Source of the DNA: Tannerella sp.
GTDB lineage: Bacteria > Bacteroidota > Bacteroidia > Bacteroidales > Tannerellaceae
DNA: 38,392 nucleotides
Direction of reading: 5' to 3'
Assembly (NCBI RefSeq): GCF_030528505.1
Contig: NZ_JAUMYS010000028.1
Span: 1-38,392 of the forward strand
This document shows positions 17,132 through 25,700 of this stretch, piece by piece. The notes under the pieces are model-generated. The model had not been told where the DNA came from, searched no databases, and saw only the letters and a list, made by a program, of their open reading frames with translations. The position numbers were made by a program, and so were the translations under genes. The stretch's first letter is position 1. The number at the start of each line of letters is the position of its first letter.

Positions 17132-17154
17132 ATATTTATATTAAGCCGAAAAGT

Positions 17155-17514
17155 TCAGTCTAAATCGGGAATGGCTTTAATCTTCGAATCGGCCCATAGA
17201 TTTTCCAGATTATAAAACGAGCGTTGTTCGGGCATAAAGATATGAACAAGAACCGTGCCATAATCCATGCCGATCCATTGTGCATTTCGGTTGCCATCCA
17301 TCGAGAGCGGTTTCTCGCCGGCATCTGTGCGGACGATATCCCAAACGGAATCGGAGAGTGACGAGACCTGTGTCGGACTGTTTCCCTCACAAATGACCAT
17401 ATATTCGCAAATCGCTCCCGATAATTGACTCATATCTACGGTGACGATTCGTTTTCCTTTTTTTTCTTGCAGCCCCTTAACGACCGCATTGACAAGTGTT
17501 TTTGTTTGATTCAT
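17155..17514 (-). CDS. rsfS: Ribosomal silencing factor RsfS (Iojap family)
   Basis: 119 residues from ATG 17514 (MNQTKTLVNAVV). It binds ribosomal protein L14 (uL14) and blocks subunit joining when nutrients are scarce. Motifs: GKRIVTVDMSQLSGAICEYMVICEGNSPTQVSSLSDSV, and MDGNRNAQWIGMDYGTVLVHIFMPEQRSFYNLENLW, the hallmark WxxxDYGxxxVHxFxxxxRxFYxLExLW of the family. An upstream ATG at 17592 keeps the frame open, but the -7 box TATATTTG lies between the two starts and would not allow it to be transcribed. It heads the rsfS-ftsH-cdsA operon. Confidence 0.95.
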   Translation of the reverse strand: MNQTKTLVNAVVKGLQEKKGKRIVTVDMSQLSGAICEYMVICEGNSPTQVSSLSDSVWDIVRTDAGEKPLSMDGNRNAQWIGMDYGTVLVHIFMPEQRSFYNLENLWADSKIKAIPDLD

Positions 17515-17539
17515 TCTTGCTTTTTTCAATTCTGCGGGA

Positions 17540-17547
17540 CAAATATA
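17540..17547 (-). promoter_or_regulatory. -7 box of the rsfS-ftsH-cdsA operon
   Basis: Reads TATATTTG on the minus strand, a full match, 26 nt before ATG 17514. The divergent tRNA promoter lies immediately to the right. Confidence 0.7.
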
Positions 17548-17558
17548 AGTCATTATTT

Positions 17559-17589
17559 TTTGGCGGGAAAAAAAATATATGTAATTTTG
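17559..17589 (+). promoter_or_regulatory. Promoter of tRNA-Gln (complete Bacteroidota consensus)
   Basis: TTTG (17559-17562), exactly 19 nt spacer, then TAATTTTG (17582-17589). Both the -33 and -7 elements match the Bacteroidota primary sigma factor consensus perfectly, the best match in the window. The tRNA begins about 35 nt after the box. Confidence 0.85.
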
Positions 17590-17624
17590 CACCCGGAAAG
17601 AAGAGAAACTCTTTCCTTCTCCAT

Positions 17625-17695
17625 TGTTCTATGGTGTAATGGTAGCACAACAGATTCTGGTCCTGTTTGTCTAGGTTCGAATCCTAGTAGAACAA
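17625..17695 (+). tRNA. tRNA-Gln, anticodon CUG
   Basis: 71 nt. The acceptor stem TGTTCTA/TAGAACA is a perfect 7-bp helix with discriminator A at 17695. The D arm GGTGTAATGGTAGCAC and the T arm ctaGGTTCGAATCctag are standard. The anticodon loop TTCTGGT has U33 and anticodon CTG. The anticodon stem has four pairs and an A-C mismatch at the loop-closing position (31/39). The 3' CCA is not encoded, so it must be added by a nucleotidyltransferase. Decodes CAG. Confidence 0.95.
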
Positions 17696-17760
17696 CAATG
17701 AAACGTTACATGTTTCCTTATTTTCATTCTTCCCTTCTCTTCTTCAAATATAAAGTGTTT

Positions 17761-18876
17761 CTACACTTTCAGAAAGATTTGCTTCCGGTATAAAAAGTAA
17801 AGGAATAGCCAGCAGGCAGCGATGTATCCGCAGCCGTTGAGAATATTTTCCCATACATCAGGGAATTTCGCGGCAAGTCCTGCGATGAAAAAGTCGGATA
17901 TATGTTGAAAGTCGATGATACGTTGCGCGAGGTAAATCGTGATCGAATTCATACCAATAACCCGGAAAAAGAATGTCCAGCGGCGATAGTCTTTTACATC
18001 GATGATATAATAAAACAGCGCGAACATCATCAGCGAATATCCGGCCAAAACACAGACAAAACTACTTGTCCAAAGTTGTTTATTGATAGGAAAAACCGTA
18101 TCCCAGAGGTGGCCGATAAGCATCAGTATGATGCCGGCAGAGAGCATATAAAGCGACTTCTTATAGCCTGAGATTTTCTTTTCCGGGCTTTTCACAAACT
18201 TTCCGGTTAACATTCCGAGCAGAGCTGTCACAATGGCAGGAAAGGTGCTTAATATTCCTTCGGGATCGAAGTAATTATCGCCGTAGATTAATTTGCCCGG
18301 AAGCATGATACGGTCTATCGTTCCGACCAAATTATGTTCGAACGAGAATGGATCATCTCCGCCCGGCACAAGCCACAGCAGCAACCAATAGCCGATCAGA
18401 ATGATCGTAGAAATGACAGTCAGCATTTTCGGTCTGAATTTCATGAAGAGCAGTGCGGCAAACATCCATGCCAATCCAATCCGTCCAAGCACACTTGCAC
18501 AGCGCAGATCATAAAAGTTCCAGTCGAACAGTCCATTGTAAACCATGCCGAGCAGCACGAGTATAAATCCGCGTTTTATCGCTTTCAAGGCGATCTGCTT
18601 TTCTGTGTGTTTACTCGCACGCTGTTTGGCAAGTGAGAACGGGAAAGAAATGCCAGCAATAAAAAGGAATAAAGGGAAAATGGTATCGTGGTGCACCCAG
18701 CCGTTCCATTCTACATGCTCCATCTGTGCCGCTATCCATTCGGCTCCTGTAGCACCCGGCCACAGCTGAGAGATAGACTGAATCAGATCGGCCAATCCCA
18801 TGATAAAAAGCATATCGAAGCCTCGCAGCGCATCGAGTGAGAGTAAGCGCTCTTTTTTATTTATTTTTGTCTTCAT
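17761..18876 (-). CDS. Multi-TM acyltransferase, DUF5009 / heparan-alpha-glucosaminide N-acetyltransferase-like
   Basis: 371 residues from ATG 18876 (MKTKINKKERLLSLDALRGFD). Another in-frame ATG at 18906 falls at the expected transcription start, because the -7 box is at 18912-18919, so it is disfavoured. The hallmark RLLSLDALRGFDMLFIMG, followed by HHDTIFPLFLFIAGISFPFS, is typical of the COG4299/DUF5009 membrane acyltransferases (HGSNAT and bacterial NagX-like proteins). The rest forms about ten helices with GMNSITIYLAQRIIDF near the end. Members transfer acetyl groups across membranes onto amino sugars; the substrate here is unknown. A short AAAGTG/CACTTT hairpin (17752-17769) overlaps its stop. 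Single gene. Confidence 0.88.
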   Translation of the reverse strand: MKTKINKKERLLSLDALRGFDMLFIMGLADLIQSISQLWPGATGAEWIAAQMEHVEWNGWVHHDTIFPLFLFIAGISFPFSLAKQRASKHTEKQIALKAIKRGFILVLLGMVYNGLFDWNFYDLRCASVLGRIGLAWMFAALLFMKFRPKMLTVISTIILIGYWLLLWLVPGGDDPFSFEHNLVGTIDRIMLPGKLIYGDNYFDPEGILSTFPAIVTALLGMLTGKFVKSPEKKISGYKKSLYMLSAGIILMLIGHLWDTVFPINKQLWTSSFVCVLAGYSLMMFALFYYIIDVKDYRRWTFFFRVIGMNSITIYLAQRIIDFQHISDFFIAGLAAKFPDVWENILNGCGYIAACWLFLYFLYRKQIFLKV

Positions 18877-18911
18877 GTTGTTTGTATGACTCAATGTTAA
18901 TTTCATGGACG

Positions 18912-18919
18912 CAAAAGTA
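18912..18919 (-). promoter_or_regulatory. -7 box of the acyltransferase gene
   Basis: Reads TACTTTTG on the minus strand, a full match. It places transcription start near 18905 and so decides for the ATG at 18876. Confidence 0.65.
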
Positions 18920-19225
18920 GCTTTTTTCTTTCATATTGTCTCTTTGCGACTGTCTTTTTGTTCAGTTTTTTATTGGTTGTTTCATTATGGCAGTTTATCA
19001 GATAGATACATTGCATAAACGGTTTGTTGTGAAGGCGGACTTAAAATAATGAAATCGGTTATGATCTTAACTTAGTTATTTGATGTTGTTTTAAAAATAT
19101 CTAAATGTGCGTCTTGGAATCAGAATATACGCAAAGATTTCTATGGCTGTTGTTGAGGCTTTAAATATTTTGCCTCCAAATCATAATAACTTGCAAGTAA
19201 ATGACGATATAATTAGGAATTTCTT
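18920..19225. other. AT-rich intergenic region
   Basis: About 300 nt between divergent genes. No gene or strong repeat. The only structure seen is a 5-bp hairpin GAGGC/GCCTC (19155-19159/19172-19176). The right edge carries the promoter of the exported protein. Confidence 0.5.
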
Positions 19226-19233
19226 TATCTTTG
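19226..19233 (+). promoter_or_regulatory. -7 box for the small exported protein and probably the giant protein
   Basis: TATCTTTG is a full TAnnTTTG match, 40 nt before ATG 19274. No separate promoter was seen in the 38-nt gap before the giant gene, so both are likely transcribed from here. Confidence 0.6.
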
Positions 19234-19273
19234 CCGCATCAAACTTATGAAGTTTAGTATTCAGGCGATAGAA

Positions 19274-19729
19274 ATGAAAAGTTATACATTGCTTTTATTG
19301 CTTTTATTGCCTTATTTTGCAGGAAAAAGTCATGCTCAATCGTTGTATGACAGGCAAGAACGGGTGATAGCAACAAAAATAAACAACGCGCAAATCAATA
19401 TTACCGGATCAACCTTTCTGATCGAAGAAAGGCGAATGATTGAAGTGCTCAATGGAGCGCATCAAGAAGATTTGGGCATGAATTATGCTCGTAAAACGAA
19501 TGATAACCGGATAGAATACATTAATCGAGAAGATGAATTAGTGGGTTACTATGTTCCCATGGAAAATCGGTTTTATCGTGTAGAACCTCGAAGTGGAAAG
19601 GTTGAGCATGTTGCCTTGCTCTATGAGGGACAGATATATACGTTGGATGAGATACCTGTTTTTCGTATAGATGCCGGTTTTCCTTCCGAATGGGTGGGAT
19701 ATGTATTGTTTTTTTTTCTAGGATATTGA
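19274..19729 (+). CDS. Small exported protein of unknown function
   Basis: 151 residues from ATG 19274 (MKSYTLLLLLLL), which gives a perfect short signal peptide ending SHA-Q. An in-frame ATG at 19247 would leave only a few nt of leader after the -7 box. The mature part is mixed alpha/beta-looking and rich in charged residues (DRQERVIATKINNAQINITGS, IEYINREDELVGYYVPMENR, YRVEPRSGKVEHVALLYEG). The last 15 residues are hydrophobic (EWVGYVLFFFLGY). I recognise no family. It precedes the giant surface protein by 38 nt on the same strand, so it may be a partner, chaperone or anchor for it, but this is inferred only from position. Confidence 0.75.
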   Translation: MKSYTLLLLLLLPYFAGKSHAQSLYDRQERVIATKINNAQINITGSTFLIEERRMIEVLNGAHQEDLGMNYARKTNDNRIEYINREDELVGYYVPMENRFYRVEPRSGKVEHVALLYEGQIYTLDEIPVFRIDAGFPSEWVGYVLFFFLGY

Positions 19730-19767
19730 ATTTGTTACATATAATTAAGTTAAAATAATCAACAAAA

Positions 19768-22700
19768 ATGATAATGAAAGGAAATTACGTTATTCGACGA
19801 AGGTGGAACACCTTCTCTGTTGCCATAGCAGAGTATGCGTATAAAAATACGCTGCGTTTCTGGCTGATGGCATGTTTGATATTATGCTCTGGTACCGGAG
19901 CCTGGGCGCAAAGCGCTCAGGTAATCAATCCTACGGGAGGAACAGGATTAAATGATGGTTTGAAAATTCAGGTAAATACGAATGGAGCATTAGCGGTCTA
20001 TCGGAATAATATGGCTCAGTATTGTTGTTCAAATGTTTGGCCGAGTGGTGCTACGGGTGGTGTTCCTTTGACATTTCGTTTCAGTCGAGGAGGGTCGTAT
20101 AATGCTTCAACGGCAACTTTGACGGCTTGTTCTACTACTCCTGTACAACAGAGTGGGAATACGTATACGACCAGTATTACGGGATGGGTTCGGTCTACGA
20201 TCTCATCGGATTTGTTCTATGTAACGATCAATGTGACTTATACGCATCCCAATAACTATTTCTATGTAGATTATTTTGTAAGAGCTGCTTCTAACTTGTC
20301 TGCTTCCGGACAGAACCAACTTCTCCATCTCTATTTATCTCACGATGCTTATATTTTGGGAAAAGACGGTTCTCGAGGGTATCGATCGACAAATGGCACC
20401 GGCGAGCTTGTAGGAAACTACCGGTTGGCAACAGACAGAGGTAACTGTGGTGGTGGAGAAAATAATCCGACATATCCTTCCACTCACGGTTTTAAAACAA
20501 AGAACGGTTTCCGAAGTTATTATACCGGACCTTATAGTCCTCGTAATAATATAGGATCAGATCTTAGATTGTCGAATACAATCAATACAACGTGTGTGGA
20601 TGATGGGGTTGCTGTAGAGTTTACTGTTGGGCCTTTTACTTCTGCAGGGCAAGTATTAGCCAAGCAGGTGTTACACGGATACGGAAACAATCAAGGAGAA
20701 TTTGATAATACGCCTGTCAATGATCCGTCTGTGCCTACTATACCGTCTTCACCTGTACATATTGCATTTACATCGGACTCTTATGCCGAGCCTGAGGGAG
20801 ACGCCGGGGAGCGAGCCGCTAATACGATAAAAATACGTGTTAGTGACGGAGTTTTATATCAGGACCAGGTATGTAATTTTACGTTGCATAACGGTACAGC
20901 CCAGCAAGGAGCTCATTTTAGCTACGTGAAAGGTGTTACTATTCCGGCGGGAGATTATCGCACATCGAAGGAAATTACACTGAACAACATTATGATTAAA
21001 GGTAATACCGAATGTAATAGTGATCGCACTTTTCAGATATCGATTGATGAGCCTGGCCAGTGTAATGACTTGATACAAAAAAGTCCGACAAATAATCGGG
21101 CGACTTTTACGATTCAAGAGGATGAAGTTCGTCCTACTATTACTACGAATTTACTTAATTTAGAGTATCATTATGGGCAAACCGTGCCTGCCATAACGTT
21201 TGCAACGAATCCGTCCAATGCAACTGTGGCTTGGACAAACTCGAATACGACTATCGGTCTAAATGCTTCTTCCGGAAACGGGAATTTACCTTCATTTACC
21301 GCAAGAAATGAAAGTAACGCCCCGATTACGGCGACAATTTCTGTTACTCCTCGAGTGATTTGTTCGGGAGCTGCACAGACGTTTACGATCAAAGTGCACC
21401 CCAAGCTTAAGATTGCATACGAGCATAATGGAGGGACAGCCCCGACTATCGCTAACCCGACGACTTTTTTATACGACCAGTCGATAACCGTCCAGAACGA
21501 ACCGACACGCAAGGGGTATACTTTTAGAGGATGGACATGTCAGGAATTGAACATTACAACCCCCACTAAACCGTTTGTTATTCCGGCAAATACGGACAAG
21601 AATCTCACACTCCGTGCCGACTGGGGGCTTGACAACTATACGATTACCTATACTCTCAATGGTGGAGTAGAGGAGGGGGGAGCGAATCCGACGTTGTATG
21701 ACGTGAATACGCCGAGTTTTTCGCTCAAGGCTCCCAGAAAGCCAGGCTTTACATTTAATGGTTGGACGGGTAGCAACGGAACATCTCCGAATCCTTCGGT
21801 TACTATTCCTGTGGGTTCTACCGGGAATAAGAATTACACCGCCAACTGGACGGAAAATACATATACGATTTCGTATAACTACAATTCCGGTAATGCGCCG
21901 ACATCACCGATTCAAACCAATTATAAGATTACGGATGTGCCTTTTGATATTAATTCTACGGCAACCGCGAATCAACCTACGCGTACCGGCTATGACTTTA
22001 CCGGTTGGACAGGGCCTAATGCTACTTCGGCAACAAAAATCGTACATGTAACGAATGCCGTATTCCTTCCTTCGGGCGATCCGCAAAACTTGTCGTATAC
22101 GGCTAATTGGGTGCCGATCAATTATACGTTGACGTATCATCTGAATGGAGGGACAGCCTCGAATCCGGCGAACTATACGATCGAATCGGCCGAACTCAGT
22201 CTGAACAGGCCTATTCGCTCGGGATATACGTTTGCGGGTTGGTCAGGAACGGGGCTGAGCGGCCAGGTGATGGACGTGAGGATTCCGCGAGGCTCGACCG
22301 GAAATCGCGAATATACGGCTCACTGGACGCCGATCAATTATACTCTTACGTATCGGGATGGTTCGGCTAACATTACCGTTCCCGGAGCACCGACGCAATT
22401 CAATGATCCGCAGTTGCCACTTACCATTAACAATGAACCCACTAAACCGGGTTGGACCTTTACCGGTTGGACGGGCGGTGCCGGAGCAGATGGTGGAAAA
22501 GTGATTACCATTCCGAATAATACGCATGCAAATCAGGTATATACAGCTACGTGGACGCCGATAACTTATACGATTACATTCAACCCGAACAATGGAGTCA
22601 ATCCGGTTATTCAGCAAGAGTGGACGACTTACGATATGTCCAAATTACCGTTAAGTGGTGTCAGTGTAACACCGACACGTACGGGATATACCTTTAACGG

Positions 22701-25700
22701 ATGGACGGGGCACGGGCTGACGAATCATCTGGCTCCGTTCTCGATTGCCTCTACGACAAACGGGGTGCCCGGTAATTTGATCTATACGGCGCAATGGACG
22801 CTGGATACGTATAACCTGACCTATGATTTAGGAGGAGGAGCCGTTGCTACCGCAAATCCCGCTACATATACCTATACTACATCGGCTATTACGCTCAACA
22901 ACCCGACGCGTACAGGCTATACGTTTGCCGGCTGGACCGGAACCGATATTGCCGGTACAAGCATGTCGGTACAGATTCCGCAGGGGTCCGTAGGACATCG
23001 TTCGTATACGGCTACGTGGACGGCCGACAGATATACGATCACCTACAATCTGGCCGAAGGGATGGTGACTACACCCAATCCTGATGAGTATTATGTCACG
23101 ACTCCCACCATTTCGCTCCATAATCCGAGTCGTTCGGGCTATACGTTTGCCGGATGGACGGGAACGGGTATTACCGGTTCGTCCACGTCGGTACAGATTC
23201 CGTTAGGTTCTACCGGAAACCGTTCGTATACCGCAACGTGGACTCCGGTTACGTATACAATTAAATATGTAGATGATAACGGATCGACCGTCCTTTCTGC
23301 CGCATCATTATCGGCCGGAGCGCCGACACAGTTCAATGATACGGAGTTGCCAAAGAGTTTTACCGTAACAGCGACTAAAGCGGGTTGGACATTCGAAGGA
23401 TGGGAGCAAGGCGCCGGAGCTGATGGGACACCTGATGTAACGATACCGAAGGCTGCCACTTCTCATGCCCATCAGACGTATAAAGCCAAATGGACGGTGA
23501 TTAATTACGATATTACGTATTCGCTCGACGGTGGAACTGTCGGGACGTCTGCTAACCCGTCGACTTATCAGGTGACGTCTGCCCCAATCATGTTGACTCC
23601 TCCTACCAAATCTGGCTATACGTTTGCCGGCTGGACAGGTACAGGCCTCAGCACACCGACTTTGAATGTGACGATTCCGACCGGTTCTACGGGTGCGCGT
23701 TCGTATACGGCAACATGGACACCTGTTATCTATACGATAAAGTATGTTGACGATAACGGCACAACACCGCTTACGACGGTATCCGCCGGCGCACCCACAC
23801 AATTTGACGATACGCAGCTTCCGAAAACATTTAACGTAACGGCTACTAAGCCCGGCTGGACCTTTGTCGGTTGGACAGGCGGTGCCGGAGCAAGCGGAAG
23901 CCATTCTATTACCATTGCAAAAGAGTCGGCTTCGCACGCTAATCAGACTTATCAGGCCATCTGGACGGCCGATGATTATACGATTACGTTCAATGCAAAC
24001 GGAGGAACGAATCCTACGATTCCGGTTCATCTGGCCGGTTACAAGATGACTTCTCTGCCGCTTACGACCAACGTGGTACCTACTCGTACAGGCTATACCT
24101 TTGCCGGCTGGACGGGACACGGCCAGACGAATCAGACGGCTCCGTTTACGATTACGTCGACGACTACGGGGGTTCCTGGCGATCTGGTTTATCATGCCGG
24201 CTGGAATATCATCACTTATCAGATCAGTTACGACCTCGACGGAGGAATGGTGGCGGGTAATCCTGCAACGTATCAGGTTACCGACAATAATATTACCCTG
24301 ACAAATCCCACGAAGCCGGGTTGGACGTTTGTGGGCTGGACGGGTACAGAGCTGGCGTCTGCCAGTCAGTCGGTAACGATCCCGCAAGGTTCGACCGGAA
24401 ACAGAAGTTATAAGGCTACGTGGTCGGCTAATGCCTATACGATCACCTTCGATCCGAATCAGGGCGTGAATCCGACGAATATACCGACGCAATGGTTAGG
24501 GTATAATATGACGGACTTACCGTTGAATCAGATCAGCGTGACGCCTACCCGTTCGGGATATGACTTTACCGGTTGGACAGGACCCGGACAAACAAATCAG
24601 ACAGCGCCGTTCAGCATTACGGATGTTACCCCGACCGTGCCCGGAAATCTTGTTTACGTAGCCGGCTGGAACATCATTACCTATAATATAACGTATGCGC
24701 TTGATGGAGGGACAGTCACTCCGACTAATCCTGCTACTTATCAAGTAACGACTCCGGCCATTACGCTGAACAATCCGACCCGCACGGGGTATACGTTTGC
24801 CGGTTGGACAGGGACTGATCTGACGGCACCGTCAGCATCGGTGACGATTCCCACCGGCTCTGTCGGACAGCGCGATTATACGGCTACATGGTCGGAAAAC
24901 GGATATACGATTACGTATAACCTGAATAACGGAACGGCACCGGCTACGCCCAACAAAGCAACGTTCAAGATTACCGAGGTACCATTTACAATAAATACGA
25001 CCGCTTCTGCCAATCAGCCGACGCGTATGGGGTATGATTTTACAGGTTGGACGGGACATGACTTAACGGTTCCGGACAAGACGATCAACGTGCAGGCAAA
25101 TACGTTCTCTACACCGGGTACGCCGGAGAACTTGACTTATACCGCGCATTGGAGTCCGATTACGTATGCGATCCGTTATACGTTGGATAATGGTACGGCC
25201 GGGGTCGGTCATGTTACGTCCTACACGGTCGAGACGGCTACATTCAATTTGGTGCCTCCGACACGGAGCGGCTGGACGTTCGTGGGATGGACAGGTAGCA
25301 ACGGTTCCGTACCGCAAACAACCGTTACCGTTCCGCAAGGCTCTACGGGCGAATTGAACTATACGGCCAATTGGAGTGCGAATGCTTACACGATAACGTT
25401 CGATGCAAATAATGGCGTAAACCCGACGATTCCGTCTAATCTGGCGGGATATAATGTGACGGACTTGCCGCTTGATGTAAATATTGAGCCCACACGTTTT
25501 GGATATACTTTCAAAGGATGGACGGGGCACGGATTGCCGGGCACGACGGCCCCGTTCCGGATCGAAAACACGATGCCGGGAGTGCCCGGTAATCTGACCT
25601 TTACGGCTACGTGGGAGTTGAACAGCTATACTCTCCATTATCATCTGGGAGGAGGAATTCATGTGCCGGGCAATCCGCAGGCGTACGATGTGACCCAATT

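Larger units (their letters stand above)
15131..17514 (-). other. Probable rsfS-ftsH-cdsA operon (shared transcript, extends to 14266)
   Basis: Gaps are 23 nt (rsfS to ftsH) and 13 nt (ftsH to cdsA). The only clear promoter lies before rsfS, and no terminator hairpin was seen between the genes. Confidence 0.6.

Noticed and set aside
23308..24492. 394-codon minus-strand frame inside the giant gene
   Set aside because: It is the antisense of the InlB repeats, Arg/Cys/Ile-rich and periodic. The plus-strand frame is the clear gene.
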